From an uncultured Bacteroidota bacterium (lineage in GTDB: Bacteria; Bacteroidota; Bacteroidia; UBA7662), in NCBI GenBank assembly GCA_903908015.1, contig CAIVQI010000173.1, positions 1 through 17,561 of the forward strand: a stretch of 17,561 nucleotides of DNA, written 5' to 3'. The position numbers were made by a program, and so were the translations under genes. Positions 1 to 7,191 of this stretch are shown here, piece after piece (position 1 is the stretch's first letter; every line of letters starts with the position of its first letter). Under the pieces are notes generated by a model that was given only the letters and a program-made list of their open reading frames with translations, was not told the origin of the DNA and ran no database searches.

Positions 1-773
1 AGTTGACCAGAATCCAGCGCATCCAGCAGTGCTTGTTCATCGATAATCCCCCCTCTCGAACAATTGATCAGCACCGCCCCTTTTTTCATTTTTTTGATGG
101 CGTCTGCATCGATAAGCGGTTTGGATAGTCCGGGTGTATGCAGGCTGATGCAGTCGGCCTGAGCCAGCACTTCATTTAGGGAGGCCACAACAACACCATA
201 CTTTTGTTCTGTTTCGCGTGCTACAGATTCCGAGGATTCAAATACCACATCGAAAACCATGACCTTCATGCCGATTCCGTTGGCGATACGACCAACTTCT
301 TGTCCAATTCTCCCGAAACCGATAATGCCCAGTGTTTTGCCGAACAACTCCCAGCCCCCGGCGTACTCTTTTTTGAGACGGTTGAATTGCGCAGCAGTTC
401 CATCGGTCAACTCTCTGTTCGAACGGTGCACAAATCGACTCAGGCCGAACAAATGCGAGAAAACGAGTTCGGCCACCGATAAAGATGAGGCTGCTGGGGT
501 GTTGAGCACCATGATACCACGGGCTTTCGCAGCCTCCACGTCGATATTGTCGAGTCCCACGCCCGCACGGCCGATAAACTTGAGTCGGCCTCCGCAAGCA
601 TCCATCAACGCCGCACGTACGGTGGTAGCACTCCGCACAACGATGCCGTCATAGTTCTTGAGTTGCTCGGGCAATTCTTCTTGCGCGATTTTTGTGGTGT
701 CGACCGTGAATCCCGCTTGTTCGAGCAGTTCCTTTCCGGCAGGGTCGATGCCGTCGTTGGCCAATATCTTCAT
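1..773 (-). CDS. serA: D-3-phosphoglycerate dehydrogenase, 3' end cut by window edge
   Basis: Oxidises 3-phosphoglycerate to 3-phosphohydroxypyruvate with NAD+, the first step of serine synthesis, in the cytoplasm. The first 257 residues are present and the frame runs open off the left edge. Visible parts are an N-terminal substrate-domain start (MKILANDGID), the motif GRAGVGLDNID near residues 68-78, the Rossmann glycine motif GIIGFGRIGQ near 149-158, and NCSRGGIIDE near 237-246, which holds the catalytic Arg at 240. The catalytic Glu and His and any C-terminal ACT domain would lie outside the window. The ATG at 771-773 is the only start that keeps the family N-terminus. The gene follows serC by 30 bp on the same strand. 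Other 2-hydroxyacid dehydrogenases share the fold, but the serC neighbour supports SerA. Confidence 0.93.
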   Translation of the reverse strand, partial: MKILANDGIDPAGKELLEQAGFTVDTTKIAQEELPEQLKNYDGIVVRSATTVRAALMDACGGRLKFIGRAGVGLDNIDVEAAKARGIMVLNTPAASSLSVAELVFSHLFGLSRFVHRSNRELTDGTAAQFNRLKKEYAGGWELFGKTLGIIGFGRIGQEVGRIANGIGMKVMVFDVVFESSESVARETEQKYGVVVASLNEVLAQADCISLHTPGLSKPLIDADAIKKMKKGAVLINCSRGGIIDEQALLDALDSGQ

Positions 774-803
774 CCAGGGCTTTGTTTAAATAAGTCTATT
801 CCA

Positions 804-1880
804 TCAACCGTTTTTCCGTTCCAATTCTTGCATGACATCCACCAACACCTGAACGCTGCTTTGTGGCAGGGCATTGTACATGCTGGCGCGGTAGCCACCC
901 ACCGACCGGTGTCCCTCTAACCCGCTGATTCCGGCATCGGCCAGCATCGCATCAAAGGTCAGCTTATGTTGCTCATCAACCAACACAAAAGTCGCATTCA
1001 TCAAGGAGCGATCGGGCCGATCGGCAGTGCCACGGAACAGGGGATTTCTGTCGATTTCTGAGTACAATACTTCGGCCTTGGCCCGATTTCGTTGTTCCAT
1101 CGCAGGTAAGCCACCCATTTCTTCAATCCATCGAAGGGTATGCATACACACCAATACAGCGAATACGGGCGGTGTATTGTGCATGCTGTCGCCCTTACTG
1201 TGTACCGCATAGTCGAGCATAGCCGGTAGCTTCCGCCCAGATTTCCCCATCAGCTCGCGCTTCACCACCACGAGGGTCGTGCCGGCAGGCCCCATGTTTT
1301 TCTGTGCACCGGCATAGATCAAACCGAAGCGGGATGCATCGACGGGACGACTAAAAATGTCTGACGACATATCGCACACCAAGGGCACCGGGCTTTCAGG
1401 AAATGCATGCATTTCTGTCCCAAAAATGGTGTTGTTGGAGGTTATATGCAGGTAAGCAGCATCGGATGGGATGGCATATTCACGGGGGATGTAACAAAAA
1501 TTGCGGTCCTCAGACGTGCCCACAACTTCAACCCGGCCTAAAAGCCGGGCATCTTGTATGGCTTTGGTGGCCCAAACCCCTGTATTGAGGTAAGCGGCCA
1601 TGCCTTGTTCGGGCAATAAATTATAGGGTACCATGCAAAATTGAAGGCTTGCGCCGCCCTGAAGGAACAAAACCTCGTAATCGTCGCCCAACTGAAGCAA
1701 TTGGCGTACGCGGGCACGGGCCTCCTCCATTACAGCCACGAACGCTTTGCCTCGGTGGGATACTTCTATGACTGAAAGTCCGGTGCCGCTGAAGTTGATG
1801 AGGTCCTGGGCAGAAGCCTCAATCACCGACTGGGGTAAAATGCCGGGGCCGGCAGAAAAGTTGTGGAGCGATGTGTTCAT
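804..1880 (-). CDS. serC: Phosphoserine aminotransferase
   Basis: PLP enzyme that converts 3-phosphohydroxypyruvate and glutamate to phosphoserine and 2-oxoglutarate, the second step of serine synthesis; the family also acts in some pyridoxal phosphate routes. At 358 aa it is full length. Family residues in order: NFSAGPG at 7-13, SHRGK at 41-45 (phosphate binding), GGAS at 75-78, W103, SNNTIFGTE near 148-156, D170 (pyridine nitrogen of PLP), and AGAQKNMGP with the Schiff-base lysine at K194. A late HNTPP motif and GLEGHRSVGG near the C-terminus complete the pattern. It lies 62 bp after the DUF4249 gene and 30 bp before serA. A TATTTTTA sequence 18 bp upstream resembles a Bacteroidota -7 box, so serC-serA may have its own promoter. 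Confidence 0.97.
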   Translation of the reverse strand: MNTSLHNFSAGPGILPQSVIEASAQDLINFSGTGLSVIEVSHRGKAFVAVMEEARARVRQLLQLGDDYEVLFLQGGASLQFCMVPYNLLPEQGMAAYLNTGVWATKAIQDARLLGRVEVVGTSEDRNFCYIPREYAIPSDAAYLHITSNNTIFGTEMHAFPESPVPLVCDMSSDIFSRPVDASRFGLIYAGAQKNMGPAGTTLVVVKRELMGKSGRKLPAMLDYAVHSKGDSMHNTPPVFAVLVCMHTLRWIEEMGGLPAMEQRNRAKAEVLYSEIDRNPLFRGTADRPDRSLMNATFVLVDEQHKLTFDAMLADAGISGLEGHRSVGGYRASMYNALPQSSVQVLVDVMQELERKNG

Positions 1881-1897
1881 GGCGAATCAATAGGCTG

Positions 1898-1905
1898 TAA
1901 AAATA
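1898..1905 (-). promoter_or_regulatory. Possible -7 promoter element for serC-serA
   Basis: In the 62-bp gap between the DUF4249 gene and serC, the minus strand reads TATTTTTA, matching the Bacteroidota -7 consensus TAnnTTTG except for the last base. It lies 18 bp upstream of the serC ATG. I see no clear TTTG -33 element at the usual 19-21 bp distance, so this is a weak call. Confidence 0.25.
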
Positions 1906-1942
1906 GGTATTTTGCGTAAAGGGAGGGTGAAAGGAAGCTGGA

Positions 1943-2827
1943 TTATAGGTCTTGACTTTCTATAAAATTGGTAATTGAGGCGCCAAAACAACCCAATCCG
2001 CCTTCTATGTTGGTGTACAACAAGACCCCTTCCTGAAATGGACCTGGGGGCTGGTTGATCTGGGCATTGAGGGCGTTCAGGTAGCGGAAGGCATGAATGT
2101 CGGTTTCCTGTAGGCATACAATGGCCGAAGTACGCCCACCCGTTGCGGAGCCCCATCCCCAGAATACGAATCGGTCGCTTACCCGTATCCAACCATCGGT
2201 GGCGTCGGTACCCGTAAACACCTGGGGTTTGCCGGGTGCATCATTGATCCAACTGATGGCCGAATCAGTCGATGAACGTTGTTTGAGTCCGTAGAGCATC
2301 CGGAAATACCGTTCGGGTGTTGCTTGAACAGGCCATTCGACCACCAGGTTCACAAATTCACGGTAGAAAGGGGTAGGGTTGGTGCTGTCGCGCTCAGCGG
2401 ATATTTCGATCTGTGGGGTTCGCTGTGGGGGAACGGTGCAGCGCGCCTGGGCCAACAGCAGCGTGTCGGAACTGGTTCGATACACTTTTAGGGTGTAGGT
2501 GGAATCGGGAAGGATCGGAACTGCCGTTGAAGGCAATCGGTAGTGGCGGCGAACCGGATCAAAGCGAAAAGTATCCTGTTTTCCGGCCCCTTCCAGCACT
2601 ATAATACCATCGGAAATGCCCCTAAAATCCTCTTCATTACCGGCTTGGTAGAGGGGCATGGACAGACTTAATGTGGCCGTGAGGGTGTCGTAGCTGGGGT
2701 CTATAAAGCAACCCACCACGATTCTTGGTGGAAAATCGATATCAGGCACACCAATGAGGGTCTCCCGGCAGCCACCGAAACCAACCGCAGCCACCAACAG
2801 CCATAGGTACACGTTACGCGGGTTCAT
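1943..2827 (-). CDS. DUF4249 family outer-membrane lipoprotein
   Basis: A 294-aa protein with a lipoprotein signal: charged start (MNPRN), hydrophobic core, then FGGC with the lipidated cysteine at C20. The body has Thr-, Val- and Tyr-rich strand-like stretches, and the N-terminal third (GCFIDPSYDTLTATLSLS, then an Ig-like segment ending YTLKVYR) resembles DUF4249 proteins. These are known from Bacteroidota as partners of TonB-dependent receptors with a carboxypeptidase-like N-terminal domain. Its ATG overlaps the receptor stop by 4 bp (ATGA, 2824-2827), so the two are almost certainly co-translated. By analogy with SusD and BtuG it may sit on the receptor mouth and help capture substrate; that role is inference and the substrate is unknown. 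The -3 residue of the lipobox is Phe rather than Leu. Confidence 0.8.
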   Translation of the reverse strand: MNPRNVYLWLLVAAVGFGGCRETLIGVPDIDFPPRIVVGCFIDPSYDTLTATLSLSMPLYQAGNEEDFRGISDGIIVLEGAGKQDTFRFDPVRRHYRLPSTAVPILPDSTYTLKVYRTSSDTLLLAQARCTVPPQRTPQIEISAERDSTNPTPFYREFVNLVVEWPVQATPERYFRMLYGLKQRSSTDSAISWINDAPGKPQVFTGTDATDGWIRVSDRFVFWGWGSATGGRTSAIVCLQETDIHAFRYLNALNAQINQPPGPFQEGVLLYTNIEGGLGCFGASITNFIESQDL

Positions 2828-5214
2828 CGGAAACGAAAATTGTAGTTGAGGGCGGGCACAATCCCGAAGAGGCTATACTGCACCAATTCGGTGCCATTAG
2901 GGCGTTGAACAGCATCAATGAACCAGGGGTTTGCCCGGTTGTACAGATTGTAGATGCTGATTTCCCAGCTGCGGGTACCCCACTTTTTCTTTTTACTCCA
3001 TTGAATCGACAGGTCGAGGCGGTGGTACGGTGACAGACGGTACTGATTGAGGCGCCCAAAATCGGTGGCATAAACGGGAAACCAAGGGGTTGGGTTGGGG
3101 TTGTCCGGGCCTACAGGAAAAGGGGCTTGAAACAGGCCCGAAGGTATGGTAACGGTGTTGCCCGTTCCGAAAACGAAGGCACTGCTGATTCTTCTGCTCG
3201 ACTCCGGTGCCCGCGCACGCTGGCGTTCGTGATACGCAAATAAGCTGAGGTCGTGGCGGCGGTCGTAGCGCGCAGGAAATCGCTCGCCTAAATTGAGCTC
3301 GTCGAATTGCAACCAGGTTCGCGACAAAGTATAACCCAGCCATCCCTTAATCACCCCTTTTTTCTTTTGTAGGTACAGCTCAGCCCCGTAAGATTCTTGT
3401 TGGCCTTGGGTGACCTGCCGCTCCCAATTGATGCTCCTGGGCTCGCCCGAATCGAGTTCATCGGGGTCGATGAGCAGAAAACTGGCGCCCGGACGGTACC
3501 CAATCACATCCCGCGAAAGTTTGTAGAAGCCCTCTATGGAAAATACCCAGCGGCCTTCACGAATCAATTGTTCGTATCCCGCAGCCCATTGGCGGGAACG
3601 TTGTGGGCCAACAACCGCATTCGCTGGCACCCACAGATCGGTGGGAAGGCCAATTCCTGTGTTGCTCAGCAGGTGAAGGTATTGGTTCATCACGGCCCAA
3701 GAGGCCTTGATGGACGCATCAACCCCCAGGAGCCAACGGAGCGCCACACGGGGTTCGGCCCGCCCGTAGGTTCGGCCGTCGGCGGCAAAGTGACTCAACC
3801 TCAGGCCTAAATTCGATTCTAAACGGGTTCCGATCCTGCGCTCTTCTTCCCAATAACCACCCGATTCGACCGAATAGGACCGTACGACCCGTTGGGTGCC
3901 CAGGCCCGGTACCAGTGCATCGACCAAAACATAAGCTGAGGGGATAAAGCGATGTCTGAGTACGGAGATTCCGGCCCTCACGGTCCGACGGGGCGACGGT
4001 AAATACTCGGCATCGCTGCGCAGGCCCCAATCACGGATGCCGGAGGAGTAACCGGCCGTGATGTTTCGGGCATCAAAGCGTTCACTTAAAAAGGTATTGA
4101 ATTCATAGTCGGTGTAAATCAATGTGGTGTTAACAAACAGACGCTCCGATGCCAGATGGTTCCAACGAAGGGTTCCCGACACATTACCCCAACTGATGTT
4201 GGCCCTCCGTGTGCCATCGTCGCGTTCCTGCCGGCTGGCGAAGGCATCCCTCCCGGTGTAGGTGCTCAAAAACAAGCGGTTTTTGCGGTTGATTTCATAG
4301 TGAACACGCCCGCTCAGGTCATAGAAATAATAGCCCACCCCCGGGTCTTCGCCCGTGATCCACCGGGCCGGTAGCAGGAGTGCATCGGCGTAGGTTCGCC
4401 GACCAGCGGCCACGAAAGATATTTTATTGCGGACAATAGGACCCTCCACCAGAAAGCGCGAACTGATGACCCCCAACCCGAATTCCCCACGGTATTGATT
4501 CTTGTCGCCATCGCGCATGGTCACATCGAGCACACTCGACAAGCGACCGCCGTAGCGGGCCGGAAAGCCCCCTTTTGAGAGACTCACTTGTTTGATGGCA
4601 TCCCCATTGAAAACCGAAAAGAAGCCGAATAAATGCGATGCGTTGTAGACTGTGGCCCCGTCGAGCAAGATGAGATTTTGATCGGGCCCACCCCCGCGAA
4701 CATAGAGGCCAGACTGACCTTCATTGCCGGATTGTACGCCCGGAAGGAGTTGTACGGTTTTAAATAGGTCTTTTTCGCCCATGAGGGTGGGCACGGCACC
4801 GATTTGCTGGCCACTGAGTTCCATGCGGCTCATGAGGGTGGCGGCACCCGATTGGTCGGCGGCGTCGCCCACAATCTCTATTTCCGTCAATTGGCTGCCT
4901 GGCGCTAATTCCACATCATGCACCAAAGACCGACTTAAATCTAAGGTATCGACCTTGGGCGTCATGCCGACAAACGAAAACTGAACGGCATATCTGCCTG
5001 GTGGAATGGTGATGGAATAAAACCCAAAGGCATTGGCCGTGGTGCCCTGCTTGAGGGATGGGAAATAAACTGCAGCGCCTGGCAGCGACTCGCGGCTTCC
5101 TGCCTCGCGCAGGTAACCACTCAATACGGCTTGCCCGTTTTGGGCAAAGCTCAGTTGGGTCAGGGTGATTAATGCTACAAAAACCCCAGAGAAAACGGGT
5201 TTTAAACCGTTCAT
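2824..5214 (-). CDS. TonB-dependent receptor with carboxypeptidase-regulatory-like N-terminal domain
   Basis: Outer-membrane active transporter of unknown substrate. Using the ATG at 5212-5214 it has 796 aa: a signal peptide (residues 1-24, cut near SFAQ), a carboxypeptidase-regulatory-like beta-sandwich (about 27-105, with PGAAVYFP, GFYSITIPPGRYAVQFSFVG), a plug (about 120-235, with LLPGVQ, YVRGGGPDQN, LLDGATVYN and FPARYGGRLSSVLD), and a long beta-barrel ending in YNFRFR. I see no clear TonB box. The plug wording is typical of receptors paired with DUF4249 proteins, and such a gene follows with a 4-bp overlap. An in-frame ATG at 5236-5238 would add eight residues. I prefer 5214 because it gives an ATGA overlap with the kynU stop and a cleaner signal peptide. 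The neighbouring Fur-family gene hints at a metal-linked substrate, but nothing in the protein proves it. Confidence 0.93.
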   Translation of the reverse strand: MNGLKPVFSGVFVALITLTQLSFAQNGQAVLSGYLREAGSRESLPGAAVYFPSLKQGTTANAFGFYSITIPPGRYAVQFSFVGMTPKVDTLDLSRSLVHDVELAPGSQLTEIEIVGDAADQSGAATLMSRMELSGQQIGAVPTLMGEKDLFKTVQLLPGVQSGNEGQSGLYVRGGGPDQNLILLDGATVYNASHLFGFFSVFNGDAIKQVSLSKGGFPARYGGRLSSVLDVTMRDGDKNQYRGEFGLGVISSRFLVEGPIVRNKISFVAAGRRTYADALLLPARWITGEDPGVGYYFYDLSGRVHYEINRKNRLFLSTYTGRDAFASRQERDDGTRRANISWGNVSGTLRWNHLASERLFVNTTLIYTDYEFNTFLSERFDARNITAGYSSGIRDWGLRSDAEYLPSPRRTVRAGISVLRHRFIPSAYVLVDALVPGLGTQRVVRSYSVESGGYWEEERRIGTRLESNLGLRLSHFAADGRTYGRAEPRVALRWLLGVDASIKASWAVMNQYLHLLSNTGIGLPTDLWVPANAVVGPQRSRQWAAGYEQLIREGRWVFSIEGFYKLSRDVIGYRPGASFLLIDPDELDSGEPRSINWERQVTQGQQESYGAELYLQKKKGVIKGWLGYTLSRTWLQFDELNLGERFPARYDRRHDLSLFAYHERQRARAPESSRRISSAFVFGTGNTVTIPSGLFQAPFPVGPDNPNPTPWFPVYATDFGRLNQYRLSPYHRLDLSIQWSKKKKWGTRSWEISIYNLYNRANPWFIDAVQRPNGTELVQYSLFGIVPALNYNFRFR

Positions 5215-6470
5215 CTGCCTGCATTTTGACCTAGCCAATGGTCAATCAGATCGCAACAAAGGTCGATTTCTTCGGGCTGGTTGTAGAGGGGCACGGGCGC
5301 CATCCGCAGGATGTCGGGTCGCCGAAAATCGAGGAGTGCACCATTCTGATGGAGATATTGGAGCAGGTCTTCTCCCCGCTGGCCCACAGAAAACGACTGT
5401 TGGCAACCATAACTGCCCGGTTCGCTGGGGGTGATGAGTTCAATGGCATGCGCTCCCCGCCGATTTTGGATGTCCTCGAGTCGATGCCGTAGGTATCCAC
5501 TGAGGGCATGAGCCCTCTCCTGAAGATGCGCAGTGCCCGCGCGATCGAAAATGTCCAATGACGCCCGATGGGCGGCCATGCCCAATACAGGGGCGTTGCT
5601 GAGCTGCCATCCCGCGGCACCCTTCATGGGGCGGAAGCCTGGTTCCATCTCGAAACGCGAGGCTTCATCGTGTCCCCACCACCCGGCGAAGCGTGGAAGC
5701 TCGGGGTTTTGGGCATGGCGTTGGTGCACAAACAAGCCGCCTGGGCCGCCCGGGCCACTGTTGAGGTATTTATAGGAGCACCAAACAGCGAAATCGGGCC
5801 CCCAGTCATGTAGTTGTAGGTTGATGTTGCCCACGGCATGGGCGAGATCGAATCCCACCGTTGCCCCCACGTCATGTCCCCAGCGGGTTATTTCGGCCAT
5901 GTCGAATACCTGCCCGGTTTGGTATTGCACCCCGGGCAACAAGATGAGCGCGATTCGATGGCCGTATTGTTGGATGGCATCGCGAATTTGCCCGTTGGTT
6001 ATGGTACGTCCTTCACCCTTGGGTTTGAGTTCTACCAAGCTCTGGGCAGGGTCAAGGCCATGGAAACGAAGTTGGGTTTCAACCGCATATTGATCAGAGG
6101 GAAAGGCTCCGGCTTCCATCAAAATGATGTTCCGCTGATCCTTTGGGCGGAAAAAACTCACCATCATCAAGTGGAGGTTGGTGGTGAGGCTGTTGGTGCA
6201 CACCACCTCTTCTTTTAGCGCTCCGGTAATCCTGGCCAGCGCGTCGGTGCAAAAATGATGGTAATGCATCCATGGGTTGAGTCCGCGAAAATGACCTTCT
6301 ACCGCATGTTCTTGCCAGCTGTTCAGTTCAACCTCGAGCATCGCCCGAACTGTGCGTGGCATCAACCCGAGTGAATTCCCTGCGAAATAAGCCATCTCAC
6401 CCGATTGGTATGGGGGGATGTGGAAGTCAGCCCGATACAAGGCACTGGAAGGATATTGATGCGCGTTCAA
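5211..6470 (-). CDS. kynU: Kynureninase
   Basis: PLP enzyme that cleaves kynurenine (or 3-hydroxykynurenine) to anthranilate (or 3-hydroxyanthranilate) and alanine, in tryptophan breakdown and de novo NAD synthesis. Family signs in the 419 aa: YFAGNSLGLMP at 28-38, FRGLNPW at 61-67, FPSDQYA at 123-129, LLPGVQYQTGQ near 177-187, FDLAHAVGN at 207-215 (D208 and H211), and WCSYKYLNSGPGG with the PLP lysine at K234. No ATG keeps the conserved N-terminus. The frame has a stop 13 codons upstream, and the best start is TTG at 6468-6470; the first in-frame ATG, at residue 26, would remove the conserved DFHIPP stretch. The gene overlaps the TonB receptor by 4 bp and follows the Fur-family gene by 36 bp. 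No kynurenine monooxygenase or tryptophan dioxygenase gene is in the window. Confidence 0.93.
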   Translation of the reverse strand: MNAHQYPSSALYRADFHIPPYQSGEMAYFAGNSLGLMPRTVRAMLEVELNSWQEHAVEGHFRGLNPWMHYHHFCTDALARITGALKEEVVCTNSLTTNLHLMMVSFFRPKDQRNIILMEAGAFPSDQYAVETQLRFHGLDPAQSLVELKPKGEGRTITNGQIRDAIQQYGHRIALILLPGVQYQTGQVFDMAEITRWGHDVGATVGFDLAHAVGNINLQLHDWGPDFAVWCSYKYLNSGPGGPGGLFVHQRHAQNPELPRFAGWWGHDEASRFEMEPGFRPMKGAAGWQLSNAPVLGMAAHRASLDIFDRAGTAHLQERAHALSGYLRHRLEDIQNRRGAHAIELITPSEPGSYGCQQSFSVGQRGEDLLQYLHQNGALLDFRRPDILRMAPVPLYNQPEEIDLCCDLIDHWLGQNAGR

Positions 6471-6506
6471 AGTTTGGTTTTTGGGTTGTTTCTGGTGTTT
6501 GTGCGC

Positions 6507-6935
6507 TTACAATTTAGTCTTACAGATACCGCAAATGCCAGAGGCTGAAAATTGAATGTGATGAATTTCAAAGCCTTCTGCGAGTGCGGGAATGGCGATT
6601 TCTGTTTCGTTGAGGCAACGGGTCTCGTTGCAGCTTTGGCAATAGAAATGGAGGTGGGTGTGGAAATGCCGATCGGTAGCCCCGCAATCGTCGTGGCATG
6701 GGGCATAACGTGAAGTGCCTTTGTCGTCTACAATCCGATGAAGCAATCCGTGTTCGCAAAGTGTGTTGAGCGTTCTGTAGAGGGTAACCCGGTCGCAGGT
6801 GTTGCCCAGGTCAACTTCCAACTCAGGTTGGGAAACGGCATGACCTCGGTGGTTCAGCGCGTTTAGGACTCCCATCCTAACGGCCGTTACCCGCAACCCA
6901 TGATTGCGGAGCTGCGTTTCCGGTGCAGGATTCAT
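6507..6935 (-). CDS. Fur-family metal-dependent transcriptional repressor
   Basis: A 142-aa DNA-binding regulator of the Fur/Zur/PerR family. The N-terminal winged helix spans about 8-75, with recognition-helix wording DRVTLYRTLNTLCEHGLL at 48-65. The C-terminal dimerisation and metal-binding half has the His cluster H90, H92, H94, H96, then CQSC (C99, C102), C107, and CGIC (C135, C138). The two CxxC pairs form the usual structural zinc site, and the His cluster belongs to the sensing site. Sequence alone does not separate Fur, Zur and PerR. Its ATG shares one base with the stop of the upstream membrane protein (TGATG), so the two are coupled. The divergent promoter region upstream carries inverted repeats that could be its own operator. 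Confidence 0.92.
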   Translation of the reverse strand: MNPAPETQLRNHGLRVTAVRMGVLNALNHRGHAVSQPELEVDLGNTCDRVTLYRTLNTLCEHGLLHRIVDDKGTSRYAPCHDDCGATDRHFHTHLHFYCQSCNETRCLNETEIAIPALAEGFEIHHIQFSASGICGICKTKL

Positions 6936-7132
6936 CAGATCTTGCCACGCTCGCGGTCAACATCCTCAAATGCACCACGGGTAATGAAGTAACTCACCAC
7001 TGCGAGCAGTCCACACAAAATCAGCATGTCGCGGGCTTGAATGGCATCGGGGAGGGTAGCACCAAGGAAGAATAGATAGGAGAAGAAGCCGAGACAGGCA
7101 AGCACAGACACGATACTCAGAATCAGTTTCAT
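6935..7132 (-). CDS. Small two-helix membrane protein, function unknown
   Basis: A 65-aa protein with two hydrophobic segments (about residues 3-27 and 36-51), a short polar loop (DAIQARD) and a charged tail (EDVDRERGKI). I do not recognise a family. I use the ATG at 7130-7132; a TTG at 7153 would add only a polar extension (QHQFYS) in front of the hydrophobic segment. The stop overlaps the fur start by one base (TGATG), strong evidence that it is a real, co-translated gene at the head of the Fur operon. It may help sense or move the metal the regulator responds to, but that is guesswork. Confidence 0.7.
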   Translation of the reverse strand: MKLILSIVSVLACLGFFSYLFFLGATLPDAIQARDMLILCGLLAVVSYFITRGAFEDVDRERGKI

Positions 7133-7148
7133 AGAATAGAATTGATGT

Positions 7149-7181
7149 TGCAAAAATACATTTCCTGTATCTTGCAGGAAA
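7149..7181. promoter_or_regulatory. Nested inverted repeats in the Fur-operon/reductase divergent promoter region
   Basis: This sits in the 59-bp gap between two divergently transcribed genes. It has ATACA-N5-TGTAT (7156-7170), a 15-bp imperfect palindrome of the size of a 7-1-7 Fur-type box, overlapping a perfect 7-bp repeat TTTCCTG-N7-CAGGAAA (7161-7181) and an outer pair TGCAA/TTGCA (7149-7153, 7172-7176). On the plus strand TATCTTGC at 7168-7175 resembles a TAnnTTTG -7 box for the reductase, so a protein bound here would block that promoter and probably the divergent one. Assigning it to the adjacent Fur-family regulator is inference. Confidence 0.5.
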
Positions 7182-7191
7182 CAAAAAAAAG

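Noticed and set aside
238..654. Overlapping open frames on both strands inside serA
   Set aside because: The serA frame carries every expected motif; these are composition-driven shadows.
3397..3810. Plus-strand open frame of 137 codons inside the TonB receptor gene
   Set aside because: It is antisense to a clear coding region, shows no family motif and has no promoter.
5215..5238. Upstream ATG for the TonB receptor
   Set aside because: It adds eight mostly polar residues before the signal peptide and lengthens the overlap with kynU; the ATGA junction at 5211-5214 is the usual coupled form.
7133..7153. TTG start extending the small membrane protein
   Set aside because: It adds polar residues before the first hydrophobic segment; the ATG at 7132 is better.
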